Of a stretch of 64,000 nucleotides of DNA, positions 18,064-27,631 are shown one piece after another; position 1 is the first letter of the stretch, and each line of letters opens with the position of its first letter. The DNA is taken from contig CAYWTB010000017.1 in NCBI GenBank assembly GCA_964461135.1, positions 6,071 through 70,070 of the forward strand. Direction: 5' to 3'. Under the pieces are notes generated by a model that was given only the letters and a program-made list of their open reading frames with translations, did no database searches and was not told the origin of the DNA. The translations under genes and the position numbers were made by a program. This DNA comes from RQOF01 sp964461135 (GTDB taxonomy: Bacteria; Calditrichota; Calditrichia; RBG-13-44-9).

Positions 18064-19203
18064 ATGAAAAATCAAGAATTAACACCCAGTTTTCGTTTTA
18101 TGAAATTGCTCTGGCAAAATCGTGTGTTTATCCTAGTTTTTAGTTTCAGTTTTTTTGTTTTATCAATTATATATAGCCTTTTGCTTCCTAAGTGGTATGA
18201 AGGAAGGGTGGTTTTCATAATAAATGAAGAAAAAAGTTATTTAGGATCGTTTTCTTCATCACTTCTAGGAAATGTTGGACTGCCATCAAATTTTCTTGGA
18301 GATTTTGCTAAACCTCTTTCAGAACAGTACATTAATTTTTTACAATCCCATTCAATTTTGGATAAAATTGATTCTATTTATAAACTTCAGGAAGCTTATG
18401 AAATAAAATATAGGAAAAGTTTTTATAGAAGAATATTATCTAATGCTAGATTCGTGGATAATAATGATAATTCAATAACTATCTATTTTTATTACAAAGA
18501 GGATCCTGATAAAGCTGCTTCAATTGCAAATTCATTTTTTATTGAATTAGAAAAATTAGTATCAAAATTACGATCAGAACGAAATGAAAAAATAAAAAAT
18601 TTTCTTGAAAGAACTTATACAGAAACAATTGATAAGTTAGTTGATGCTGAAGAAAAAATGAAAAAATTTCAGTTAAATAATAAAGTTTATTCTTTAGATG
18701 ATCAAGTTAAGTTAGTAATTCAAAATATTTCAGAATTGGAAGCACAAAGAATTCAATTAGCCATTCAGAAAGAATACTTGGAATCATCTGGAGCAAAAAA
18801 TACGGTAGAATATCAAGCACTGATTAATAAGATTATCATATTAAATAAATCAATCAACTCGCTTAAAACAAAAAGCGAATATATTGATGTGCCTTTAGAG
18901 GATTTACCTTTAAAAGGACTCGAATATATAAGAATATTGAGAGAAATTAAAATTAGAGAAAAAATCTTGGAATTCGTAGTTCCACAATTAGAAAATGCAA
19001 GGATGCAAGAATTCAGAATATCATCTACCCTTCAATTATTGGATTCCGCAGTTCCTCAAGACTATAAATCGAAACCCAAAAGAATAGTTATTGTTTTTGT
19101 GGTTACTTTTTTTGCCTTCACATTCTCAATTTTATTTTTACTAATAAAAGCGTTTATTAGAAATAACCGGCGTTCATTAACCCAAGTTTTTAATAAAGAA
19201 TGA
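18064..19203 (+). CDS. Polysaccharide chain-length determinant (Wzz/GNVR-type)
   Basis: A 379-residue inner-membrane protein with two transmembrane segments (about residues 20-42 and 338-362) flanking a periplasmic coiled-coil-rich domain, as in Wzz-family co-polymerases. The Pro-containing stretch before the second helix (AVPQDYKSKPKR) is characteristic. No cytoplasmic tyrosine-kinase domain is present, so it is the short, O-antigen type. It ends with ATGA overlapping the next gene. It is the first gene of the strongly AT-rich block. Confidence 0.8.
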   Translation: MKNQELTPSFRFMKLLWQNRVFILVFSFSFFVLSIIYSLLLPKWYEGRVVFIINEEKSYLGSFSSSLLGNVGLPSNFLGDFAKPLSEQYINFLQSHSILDKIDSIYKLQEAYEIKYRKSFYRRILSNARFVDNNDNSITIYFYYKEDPDKAASIANSFFIELEKLVSKLRSERNEKIKNFLERTYTETIDKLVDAEEKMKKFQLNNKVYSLDDQVKLVIQNISELEAQRIQLAIQKEYLESSGAKNTVEYQALINKIIILNKSINSLKTKSEYIDVPLEDLPLKGLEYIRILREIKIREKILEFVVPQLENARMQEFRISSTLQLLDSAVPQDYKSKPKRIVIVFVVTFFAFTFSILFLLIKAFIRNNRRSLTQVFNKE

Positions 19204-20489
19204 TTTACTTGAATGTTTCTCGTCAGGGGGCAAAGCTTTTTCCTTTAATACTCTTTATTATAATTTGGGTGTCTCAGGTATTTTTTTATTTTTTAAATCC
19301 CTTTTATTATAAAGAAATAACTTTCTATACTTGGATTATTATTTTCATAGGTGTTTTTTCTTTTATTACTGGATATCTAACCTCATATTTCTTCAAGTTT
19401 GATCGTCATTTGGTTATCAACAACTCAAACGATACTGTTAATAAATTAAATTTCCCAAGCTCAAGAATAAGAAATTTAATAATTCATATTTCCATAATTG
19501 TTATATTTGCTATGTTTTTTGATGTAGTATTAATAATAAGTACGATTAAAAAATATAATCTCGATCCAACGAATATTTTTTGGTATAGGTTAATTTATTC
19601 CACTTTTGCACGTAATTTAACTCGCTGGAATTTTATTCACTCAATTTTGAACTATTTAATTACACTAAATTTAGTCTCAATAATTTTATCAGCTATTTAT
19701 TCCGCGATATATAAAGGCAAAATGTCTGTAACCATGTTACCGTTATTGCTTGCATTAACGTTCAGTATTATAACCCTGCAGCGATATCTTTTTACAAGTA
19801 GTTTAATTATATGGCTAATCAGTTTTTTCTTTGTTAGTTTCAATTTACCACTGTCTGAAAGAATAAAAACATTAAAGAGATTTGTCGAATATATTGGCAT
19901 TATGGTAATAATTATAGCTACTATCCTAATTCTAATAATAAGCATAAGAATTAATATAGATTTAGGAGGTGTTAAAACAGTTGAATTGACAAAATACGTA
20001 TTTAAAAGTATTTATACTTATTTTGTTGGAAACATTGTTGCTTTAGACAATTACTTACAGAGGGACATTTTGTACAAATATGGTGCAGAAATTTTTCAGA
20101 GTGTCTTCAAATGGCTCGGTAGACTTGGTTTAATAGAGTCAAAATCTATTTCAACACAATATTTAGAATTTACAGATATAGGAAATTATACTGTAAATAC
20201 TTATACATTTATTAGAAATTTCTATGAAGATTTTGGTGAAGCAAGCCTTGTAACATATGCTTATTTATGGGGCTTTATTACTTCTTATGCCGTTGAAAAA
20301 TTATTTCAGAAATTTTCCTTTGCACGTTTGTTTATTGCTAGTTATTTAGTCTTTGCTCTTTTTATTTCTTTTTTTAGTTTTGTACTTTTAAATATCTCAA
20401 TGTTTTTTCTTCTAGTAATTTATTCTTGGATCATTGGAAAAATTCTTACCAATCAATATTTAAATAAACTATCAAATGAGTATCACTGA
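19200..20489 (+). CDS. Probable O-antigen/polysaccharide polymerase (Wzy-like)
   Basis: A 429-residue protein with about 11-12 hydrophobic segments and a large loop (about residues 255-340) with conserved-looking NTYTFIRNFYEDFG. That pattern (aromatic-rich NxYTxxRxFYxDFG followed by a small-residue helix) is typical of the oligosaccharide repeat-unit polymerase family. Wzy proteins are too diverged for a secure call by eye. The position between wzz and wzx supports it strongly. The start overlaps wzz (ATGA) and the end overlaps wzx by 14 bases, so the three are translationally coupled. Confidence 0.65.
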   Translation: MIYLNVSRQGAKLFPLILFIIIWVSQVFFYFLNPFYYKEITFYTWIIIFIGVFSFITGYLTSYFFKFDRHLVINNSNDTVNKLNFPSSRIRNLIIHISIIVIFAMFFDVVLIISTIKKYNLDPTNIFWYRLIYSTFARNLTRWNFIHSILNYLITLNLVSIILSAIYSAIYKGKMSVTMLPLLLALTFSIITLQRYLFTSSLIIWLISFFFVSFNLPLSERIKTLKRFVEYIGIMVIIIATILILIISIRINIDLGGVKTVELTKYVFKSIYTYFVGNIVALDNYLQRDILYKYGAEIFQSVFKWLGRLGLIESKSISTQYLEFTDIGNYTVNTYTFIRNFYEDFGEASLVTYAYLWGFITSYAVEKLFQKFSFARLFIASYLVFALFISFFSFVLLNISMFFLLVIYSWIIGKILTNQYLNKLSNEYH

Positions 20490-21900
20490 ACACCAAATTA
20501 AATCTTTTCTCAAATTTACTTCAGTTAATATTTTAAGAAATGCTTTAGGTTTAATTAGATCTAAAGTAATTGCTATTTGGTACGGTGGTCTGGGTGTTGG
20601 GATATTGGGTCAATATGTATCATTCTTTAATCTGCAATCAAAGATTTTATTATTTGGAGCAACAGCTAGCATTATTAATTCTCATAATAAGGCGATTAGA
20701 GAAAGCTGGAATAAACAGCTCGTTCTTTTATATCATTTATTAATAATTTTAGTAACAAACATTTTAGGTGGTTTATTCTTAATTTTATTCTCCAATAAAA
20801 TTTCAACCTTGATTTTTGATGGATTAGTTGATAACAATTTTGTTTTTTTAATGGTTTTAGTCGGATTAATCTACTCAGCTGGGATGTATTTAGAATTATT
20901 GGTACAGGCTAGAAAAGAGTTTTCAAAATTATTTAAAGGACAAGTCTACTCTTCAATATTTGCAATTTTAACACTAATTCCGATAATTTTTATATTTGGC
21001 ATTAAGGGTATTTTATATAATTTTATAATATTTTATTTAATAAGTTTTCTTTTTTTTTTAAGTACATCCGCACTTGATATTCATGAACTTTCCAGAAATC
21101 ACGTTCAATTAAATATTAAAATATTAAAATATATATTAAAGGTTTCTTTAATTGATATTGCTAGATCGATTTTAGTGATTGGTTCACTATTAGTTGGGAG
21201 AATTTTCATAGTTAAAATAATTGGAATACAAAAAACAGGTTATTTACAATCCATTCTTAGTATTACCAATTATATAAATGTTCTATCAATGGGTTTTATG
21301 ATATATTATTTTCCAACAATAAGTTCAAAATTAAAAACAGATGATTTTTCAAATGAATTTAATTCTGGTTTTAAACTACTTATTTATTTTGTATTTCCTT
21401 TTATTATTTTAATTTATTTATTCCCTGATATCTTTATAAAATTATTATATACAAAAGAGTTCTTAATAGTAAAAAATTTTTTACCCATATTAATGATTAG
21501 TAAAGTGATAGAAATATACAATTATTTTTATGGTATAAATTTTTTAGGAACAAATAGATTAGGAAATTTTATTTTATTAGATGGTCTTAAATCAATTATT
21601 TTTCTTTTATTATTAGCAATTTTATTGTCTAAATTTCAAATAATAGGAATTGTATATTCTTTTCTTGGCGCTGAAATTACAGCCTTCTTATCTCTAAAAA
21701 TAATCTTAAAAAAGATCACTCAACTTCAATTAAAAAGGGAAAATAATATCTTGTATTATAAAATTCTATTACTATTAATTTTATTAAATTTCCTTGATAT
21801 TAATATTTTCCTTAAAATTCTTATATCCTTATCGTATTCCATTTTGCTTCTCGATCTAAAAACTTATTTTGAATTAATTTCAATATTTAGAAAAAAATAA
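20476..21900 (+). CDS. Polysaccharide repeat-unit flippase (Wzx-like)
   Basis: A 474-residue protein with about 12-14 hydrophobic segments, of the MOP flippase superfamily. The N terminus (KFTSVNILRNALGLIRSKVIAIWYGGLGVGILGQY) matches Wzx/WzxE-type flippases, which contain a similar KxxAxxxGxxGxGxxGQ region. It would flip the undecaprenyl-linked repeat unit to the periplasm for Wzy. It overlaps the polymerase gene by 14 bases. It is very Ile/Lys/Asn-rich because the DNA is extremely AT-rich. Confidence 0.8.
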   Translation: MSITEHQIKSFLKFTSVNILRNALGLIRSKVIAIWYGGLGVGILGQYVSFFNLQSKILLFGATASIINSHNKAIRESWNKQLVLLYHLLIILVTNILGGLFLILFSNKISTLIFDGLVDNNFVFLMVLVGLIYSAGMYLELLVQARKEFSKLFKGQVYSSIFAILTLIPIIFIFGIKGILYNFIIFYLISFLFFLSTSALDIHELSRNHVQLNIKILKYILKVSLIDIARSILVIGSLLVGRIFIVKIIGIQKTGYLQSILSITNYINVLSMGFMIYYFPTISSKLKTDDFSNEFNSGFKLLIYFVFPFIILIYLFPDIFIKLLYTKEFLIVKNFLPILMISKVIEIYNYFYGINFLGTNRLGNFILLDGLKSIIFLLLLAILLSKFQIIGIVYSFLGAEITAFLSLKIILKKITQLQLKRENNILYYKILLLLILLNFLDINIFLKILISLSYSILLLDLKTYFELISIFRKK

Positions 21901-21906
21901 GAATAA

Positions 21907-23070
21907 ATGAATATTCTACTTATCAGTTTTGAATTTCCCCCACAGCCTGGTGGCATAGGGACATATAGTTATCAGATTGCAAAAAATCTACATTATCTTA
22001 ATAACAATATAACAGCTTTAGTTAATACAAATTTAATGTCTAGAGACGAGGTTGAAAAATTTGACAATTTCCAGGAATTCAACATTATAAGATTTAAAAA
22101 TTATAAGAATAAAGTTTTTAAAATTATACACAGAATATTCTTTTCATGCAAAGTCTTTGAATCTAAAAAATATGATTTAATTTTTATTACTTATTCTCAT
22201 GCTGGTATTATTGGAATAATTGGGAAATATTTATATAAAATTCCATACATTATGATGGGTCATGGTTCCGAATTTTTATATAAAAATAGATATTTGAATT
22301 TTTTTATTAGGTTATTTTTTAACTGTTCTGATTTAATTTTTGCAAATTCTAAATTCACAGCAGACTTAATGAGAAATAGAGGTATAATTAATAAAAATTT
22401 GAAGGTTATTCCATTAGGAGCCGATGAAAAACTTTATGATAAAAATAGATATAATCCCGATTTGTTAAAGAAGAAATACGGTTTTGAGAAAAGACAAATC
22501 ATTTTAACAGTGGGAAATCTATCGATAAGAAAGGGGCATAAGTATGTTATTGAGGCAGTACAGATCTTAAAAGATGATTTTCCAAATATTCTTTATTTAA
22601 TTATTGGGAGGGGAAAAGAAAGAGAATATTTAGAGAGCTTAATCGAAAAATATAATTTACATGATTATGTTAAAATAATTGGATTTGTATCCACAGAATT
22701 GCTTCCAGAATATTATGCATTGTGCGACTTTTTCATTTTGAATAGTACTAAAGCACCAAATGGGGATGTTGAAGGTTTTGGCATTGTGCTTGTTGAAAGC
22801 GGTTTGATGGGTAAACCGGTAATTGGAACAAAGGGTTGTGGTATAGTTGAAATTATAGAACATAACAAAACTGGTTTATTAATAGAAAAGGATAGCATAA
22901 AAGATACCACTTCTGCTATTAGGGTCTTATTAAAAGATGTAAAACTCAGAAAATCATTTGGCCAAAATTTCTATTTAAAGGCTATAAAAACACTGACATG
23001 GAAAGCTGTGGCTCATAACACAAACAATGAAATTAATTCATATTTTGCTAAATATTCCACAAAAAATTAG
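21907..23070 (+). CDS. Glycosyltransferase family 4
   Basis: A 387-residue GT-B enzyme. The N-terminal donor-fold motif FEFPPQPGGIGTYSYQIAKNL has the usual GG(I/V)xxY of GT4. The C-terminal domain has GNLSIRKGHKYVIEA and the E-x7-E signature in EGFGIVLVESGLMGKPVI. Such enzymes retain stereochemistry and act on lipid-linked acceptors at the inner membrane. The sugar cannot be predicted. The start is six bases after wzx. Confidence 0.88.
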   Translation: MNILLISFEFPPQPGGIGTYSYQIAKNLHYLNNNITALVNTNLMSRDEVEKFDNFQEFNIIRFKNYKNKVFKIIHRIFFSCKVFESKKYDLIFITYSHAGIIGIIGKYLYKIPYIMMGHGSEFLYKNRYLNFFIRLFFNCSDLIFANSKFTADLMRNRGIINKNLKVIPLGADEKLYDKNRYNPDLLKKKYGFEKRQIILTVGNLSIRKGHKYVIEAVQILKDDFPNILYLIIGRGKEREYLESLIEKYNLHDYVKIIGFVSTELLPEYYALCDFFILNSTKAPNGDVEGFGIVLVESGLMGKPVIGTKGCGIVEIIEHNKTGLLIEKDSIKDTTSAIRVLLKDVKLRKSFGQNFYLKAIKTLTWKAVAHNTNNEINSYFAKYSTKN

Positions 23071-23077
23071 TAGTGCA

Positions 23078-25333
23078 ATGCCCTTCAAAATTTTATTTTT
23101 TGCTAATACTTCATTCATCGGTGGCGCCGAACGAAATATTTTAGATCTTGCGAATAAATTAAATGAAAAAGGTCATGATATATCTATTGCAAGCTTAGAA
23201 AGAGGCGGTCCTTTATTAAAAATGGCAAAGATTAATGGAATCAGGACATTTGATCCTGATTTCAAATATTATTTTAGCCTTTCTTATATAAAGAATATAT
23301 ATTCTTTTTTAAAATTAAATAATTTTGACTTTATTTTTATATATGGTCTAAAATTAAAAGTTATTCTAATACCTTTAGCCTTTTATCATAGAAAACTGGT
23401 AATTATTTCTATGATCTTAGGACTTGATGTTTGGAAAAAGAATGTTCGTATAATTGTAGAAAAAATATTGATACCTTTCACCTCATTTTGGATCTCAAAC
23501 TCCATTGCAGCAAAAGAAAATTCCATTAGAAGGGAAGGTACACCCCAGGATCTTATTTATGTAATTTACAACGGATTACCTATAAATTGTGGTATTAAAA
23601 ATAAAACAAAAAAAAAGGAAAAGAGAAAAGATTTTAAAATCATAACTCTAGCAAATATTCAAAAAAACAAGGGGCATTACTTCTTTTTGAAAGTTATAAA
23701 AAAGGTAATAGAAATTGATCCGAATATAACTTTTAATTTTATTGGTAAAGATTTTACAAATGGTGAGATTCAGAAAGAAATTAAACGGTTTCAATTAGAA
23801 AATAATGTTTCTTTATCCGGATTTATTTTTGATGTGCGATCTTATATACATAATTATGATCTAATGGTTTTACCTTCATTTTCTGAAAGTCTTCCAACTT
23901 CTATTATTGAATGTATGCTTGAAGGAGTACCTGTACTTGCAACAAGAGTAGGTGGTATTCCTGAAATTATTAAAAATGAAAAAACAGGATGGCTTGTAGA
24001 AGCAGGTGATGAAGAATCCTTTATAAAGAAAATTATTACCATAAAATACAACGAGAAAAAAAGAAATGAAATTTCAAATAATGCTTATTTATATGCAATT
24101 AATAAATTTAATATTGACAAAATATCTACTGATTACGAAAGATTATTGCAATTATATATTCCAAAAAAGGACGCGTCCAAGAACAAATTCAGAATTATGA
24201 GGGTTCAATCCCGAATTGTAGTAGGTGGACCGGCCCTGCACACCATTCTGCTCTCCCGGGCTTTGAATAATGATCGCTTCCAGACGGTGCTGGTGGGTGG
24301 TGCTAACAAATCTTCAGAAAAAAGCCTAGTAAAGGCTGCCAGGAATCAAAATATCAGATGTTTTATAATTCCTGAAATGGCCAGGGAAATTCATTTCTAT
24401 GATGACATTATTTCTTTTATTAAACTTTATCGGCTAATCAAAAGAGTGAAACCTGATATTTTTCACTCCCATACCTCGAAAGGTGGGGCCATTGGACGGT
24501 TGGCTGCCTATTTGGCCGGGGTTCCGATAATTTTTCATACATTCCATGGCCATATATTTGAAGGTTATTTCGGAAGAACGAAGAGCATTGTCTTTATATG
24601 GCTTGAAAAATTACTGGCCAGAATATCAACCAATATTATTGTGATCAGTGAAAGTCAAAAAAAAGACATTGTAAAAAAATACAGAATAAATTCTAACCAC
24701 AAGACCAAATTGATCCCGCTGGGATTCGAATGGTCAGGTTTCTTTCACGAAGACAAAAATGTGAATTTCCGTAAACAATTCAATTTACCGGAAAATAAGT
24801 TCCTGATTGGCAGTATCGGACGGATAGTACCCATCAAAGATCATGCACTATTTATTAAAATTGCCCACCAATTAATTCAAAAGCATCCATCAAAATTTCA
24901 TTTTGTCATTATCGGTGATGGTGAACTTCGTGAAGAAATGGAAACAGACCTGGAGTTAAAAGGTATCCGAAATTATTTTACTTTCACGGGATGGTGGAAT
25001 ACTAATGTAAATATCTATCAAAACCTCGATCTTCTGCTGCTTACTTCCCAAAATGAAGGTACACCTGTTGCTGTAATAGAAGCCCTGGCCTCCGGAACGC
25101 CGGTAATCGCCTCAGCTGTAGGAGGTGTGCTGGACGTCATGTCCAAATATTGTCGGGAATTTGCTGTTGCCGACAGAGATCCAGCAAAATATGTAGTGAT
25201 GATCGAAAAACTTTATAATTCCAGGGTCACTGTGCCTGCAGAGACCAGTCGGTTTATCAGAAATTATTACAGTTCCGAGAGACTGATCCGCGATATGAAA
25301 GAGCTGTACCTCCAAAGAATTAACGACTCCTGA
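23078..25333 (+). CDS. Two GT4 glycosyltransferases fused in one protein
   Basis: A 751-residue protein with two complete GT-B enzymes in tandem. Domain 1 (about residues 1-362) has FANTSFIGGAERN and the E-x7-E motif in SESLPTSIIECMLEG. Domain 2 (from about residue 374) has RIVVGGPALHTILLSRAL, FHSHTSKGGAIGRLAA, GRIVPIKDHALFI and EGTPVAVIEALASG. The linker is short (about ten residues). An in-frame ATG at 24197 is where a free-standing second enzyme would begin. GC content jumps at the linker, so the two halves have different histories. The ATG at 23078 gives the family N terminus; one 51 bases upstream would overlap the previous gene. Confidence 0.85.
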   Translation: MPFKILFFANTSFIGGAERNILDLANKLNEKGHDISIASLERGGPLLKMAKINGIRTFDPDFKYYFSLSYIKNIYSFLKLNNFDFIFIYGLKLKVILIPLAFYHRKLVIISMILGLDVWKKNVRIIVEKILIPFTSFWISNSIAAKENSIRREGTPQDLIYVIYNGLPINCGIKNKTKKKEKRKDFKIITLANIQKNKGHYFFLKVIKKVIEIDPNITFNFIGKDFTNGEIQKEIKRFQLENNVSLSGFIFDVRSYIHNYDLMVLPSFSESLPTSIIECMLEGVPVLATRVGGIPEIIKNEKTGWLVEAGDEESFIKKIITIKYNEKKRNEISNNAYLYAINKFNIDKISTDYERLLQLYIPKKDASKNKFRIMRVQSRIVVGGPALHTILLSRALNNDRFQTVLVGGANKSSEKSLVKAARNQNIRCFIIPEMAREIHFYDDIISFIKLYRLIKRVKPDIFHSHTSKGGAIGRLAAYLAGVPIIFHTFHGHIFEGYFGRTKSIVFIWLEKLLARISTNIIVISESQKKDIVKKYRINSNHKTKLIPLGFEWSGFFHEDKNVNFRKQFNLPENKFLIGSIGRIVPIKDHALFIKIAHQLIQKHPSKFHFVIIGDGELREEMETDLELKGIRNYFTFTGWWNTNVNIYQNLDLLLLTSQNEGTPVAVIEALASGTPVIASAVGGVLDVMSKYCREFAVADRDPAKYVVMIEKLYNSRVTVPAETSRFIRNYYSSERLIRDMKELYLQRINDS
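24169..24178. repeat. Perfect 10-bp palindrome at the GT4-GT4 junction
   Basis: GGACGCGTCC is its own reverse complement. It sits in the linker of the fused gene, between 15% GC sequence to the left and 47-57% GC sequence to the right. It could be a recombination scar or chance. Confidence 0.6.
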
Positions 25334-25446
25334 TATGAAAATCCACAAATCAATCTCATAAATTACTGAATTTTAATCCATTAATTTTTAACCGATTTGA
25401 ATTTTTTTTAGACTAAAAGATTTTATGTAAAAATTGCGAGAAAAGT

Positions 25447-27336
25447 ATGTGTGGTATCAATGGAATATTATCCCAAAAAAGTATTAATCACAAAGAAATT
25501 CTGCTTATGAATCAAAAAATTAATCATCGTGGCCCGGATGATGAAGGGACCTTCAAACACCAAAACATATTACTGGGTTCACGACGATTATCTATCATCG
25601 ATTTACAGGATGGTCATCAACCGATTTTCAATGAGGATAAAACTCTGGTTATTGTATTCAACGGAGAGATATATAATTATAGGGATTTACGCAAAAATTT
25701 AATTGATAAAGGTCACCATTTTAAAACGCATTCGGATACGGAGGTTATTCTCCACCTGTATGAAGAAAAAGGAGCAGCCTGTCTGCATAAATTGAATGGA
25801 ATGTTTGCTTTTGCTATTTATGATATCAGAAATAAAGAATTGTTCCTGGCCAGAGACCGTCTGGGCAAAAAACCATTGTTTTACTGGAAGGATCAGGACC
25901 AATTTGTATTTAGTTCAGAATTAAAAGCCATTCTTCATGCCTTCCCTCTCAAGCGGTCTATCTCTGTTGAAGCACTTGAACTCTATTTCGCATTGACCTT
26001 CATACCTGCTCCCTTCACAATCTTTGAGGACATCTTTAAATTAGAAGCCGGCCATTACATGAAAATAAGTGCTGATCTCCAATATGATATTAGTCAATAC
26101 TGGAAGATTGATGGCGACGATTCCGAATCCTCTAACTCTTTAAATTTGGGAAACCATAAGAAAAAAATCATAGAATTACTCTCTGATGCGGTTGAATTGA
26201 GGATGATATCAGATGTGCCGTTAGGAGCGTTTTTAAGCGGAGGAATAGATTCTTCGATTATTGTGGGATTAATGAGTGAAATCTCCGGAAAGAAAATTCA
26301 GACCTTTACTATCGGAAATAAAGAAAAGTCATACGATGAATCAGCAAAAGCTGAATTTGTGGCAAAATATTTTAAAACGGATCATCATACTTTTATCATA
26401 CAAGATGATGATTATTTATCAATTTTAGATCGGGCGATAAATGATTTTGATGAACCTTTTGCAGATTCTTCAGCTCTGCCAACCTACCTTGTATCAGAAT
26501 TTGCCCGCCAGCAGGTAAAAGTAATATTAACCGGGGACGGAGGAGATGAAGTTTTTGCAGGCTATAACCGCTACCTTGTATTTAAGTATCTTGAAAAATA
26601 TATGCTGCTACCCTTGATAGTAAGGAACTACATTATCAGACCAATATTCAATAATTTGCCGGTTTCCAGTAAATATAGAAAATTTGTTAAAGTTAAAAAG
26701 ATTGTTAATAATGAAGGAAAAAATATTTTTGATCAATATCATGCCATGCAGCGTCTGGGATTTTCGGAAAGAGACCTGGCTGATATTTTGTTGGATAATA
26801 ATAAATCAGATTACACAAGGTCCTTCGTATATGAAAAATATAATATGATTAATTATGCTTCAAACCTGAATAAGATTTTACAAACTGATCTTACGATAGG
26901 CCTGGAAGGTGATATGCTGGTAAAGGTAGACAGGATGTCCATGCTGAATTCTCTGGAAGCCAGATGTCCTTTTTTGGATTACCGTTTAGTGGAATATTCT
27001 TTTAAAATTCCTGCCGAATTAAAATTATACCATGGTCAATTAAAATACTTGTTGAAAGAGTGTTTCAGAGAAAAAATCCCGCCTGGGATTTTAGCTGCGC
27101 CTAAACAGGGTTTTGAAATACCAATCGGAAATTTTATCAGCAATCAATTACAGCCTAAAATCCAAAATTTTTTAAAGTCCGATCTCTTAAATACTTTAAG
27201 ATTGGTTGATTTAAATAAAATAACAAAAATCAATCAGAAACATCTGTTAGGAATTGATAAATCTTTTCAGCTATGGACCTTTTTTGTTTTCGCTAATTGG
27301 GTGGAAAATTTCCAGAATTTTATCGAAATAAAATAA
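25447..27336 (+). CDS. asnB: Asparagine synthase (glutamine-hydrolysing) family protein
   Basis: A 629-residue class-II amidotransferase. Cys2 is the glutaminase nucleophile (MCGINGIL), with NHRGPDDEG and FNGEIYNYRDLR in the glutaminase domain (residues 1-190). The synthetase domain has the PP-loop SGGIDSS and DGGDEVFAGYNRY. Inside polysaccharide loci such AsnB-like enzymes often amidate sugar carboxyl groups; making free asparagine is equally possible. It stands alone with gaps of 113 and 295 bases to its neighbours and has normal base composition. Confidence 0.88.
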   Translation: MCGINGILSQKSINHKEILLMNQKINHRGPDDEGTFKHQNILLGSRRLSIIDLQDGHQPIFNEDKTLVIVFNGEIYNYRDLRKNLIDKGHHFKTHSDTEVILHLYEEKGAACLHKLNGMFAFAIYDIRNKELFLARDRLGKKPLFYWKDQDQFVFSSELKAILHAFPLKRSISVEALELYFALTFIPAPFTIFEDIFKLEAGHYMKISADLQYDISQYWKIDGDDSESSNSLNLGNHKKKIIELLSDAVELRMISDVPLGAFLSGGIDSSIIVGLMSEISGKKIQTFTIGNKEKSYDESAKAEFVAKYFKTDHHTFIIQDDDYLSILDRAINDFDEPFADSSALPTYLVSEFARQQVKVILTGDGGDEVFAGYNRYLVFKYLEKYMLLPLIVRNYIIRPIFNNLPVSSKYRKFVKVKKIVNNEGKNIFDQYHAMQRLGFSERDLADILLDNNKSDYTRSFVYEKYNMINYASNLNKILQTDLTIGLEGDMLVKVDRMSMLNSLEARCPFLDYRLVEYSFKIPAELKLYHGQLKYLLKECFREKIPPGILAAPKQGFEIPIGNFISNQLQPKIQNFLKSDLLNTLRLVDLNKITKINQKHLLGIDKSFQLWTFFVFANWVENFQNFIEIK

Positions 27337-27631
27337 TATAGCATGCAATTATAATCTTTGTACTGTTGTCTCATTGTTCACAAATAATATGTCGCAGAAT
27401 ACTCTAATAAAATTATCTGGAAAATTTTAATTTTGAGCAGTACTGAAATAACCGGATATAAAACGAAAACTTATCTTTCAATAAATTAAGAATCCGTTCT
27501 GATTATGATTTATTCTCTGATTTTTAGTTTGGGTTATTTTTTAAAAAAACCGTTATCATTAAAATAATTATCACTTTTCGCAAGATATATCTGGTCATAA
27601 ATTACACTCCGTACTTAAACATCTATACAAA
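27337..27631 (+). other. 295-base intergenic region
   Basis: AT-rich, non-coding on both strands as far as can be read. No RNA gene, terminator with a clear GC stem, or repeat was seen. It should contain the promoter of the following three-gene sugar module. Confidence 0.5.

Larger units (their letters stand above)
18064..24185 (+). other. Very AT-rich polysaccharide gene block, probable horizontally acquired or exchanged cassette
   Basis: Hand counts of 60-base lines give about 22% GC (20761-20820), 18% (21541-21600), 27% (23641-23700) and 15% (24061-24120). Flanking genes give about 38% (17401-17460) and 42% (14821-14880), and lines just past the right edge give 47% (24181-24240) and 57% (24241-24300). 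The block holds wzz, wzy, wzx, one GT4 and the first half of a GT4-GT4 fusion. The right edge is abrupt and inside a gene. No integrase, insertion sequence or tRNA is at either edge. Confidence 0.7.

Noticed and set aside
27337..27631. Possible tRNA or small RNA in the gap after asnB
   Set aside because: No cloverleaf, conserved T-loop sequence or GC-rich stem could be found.
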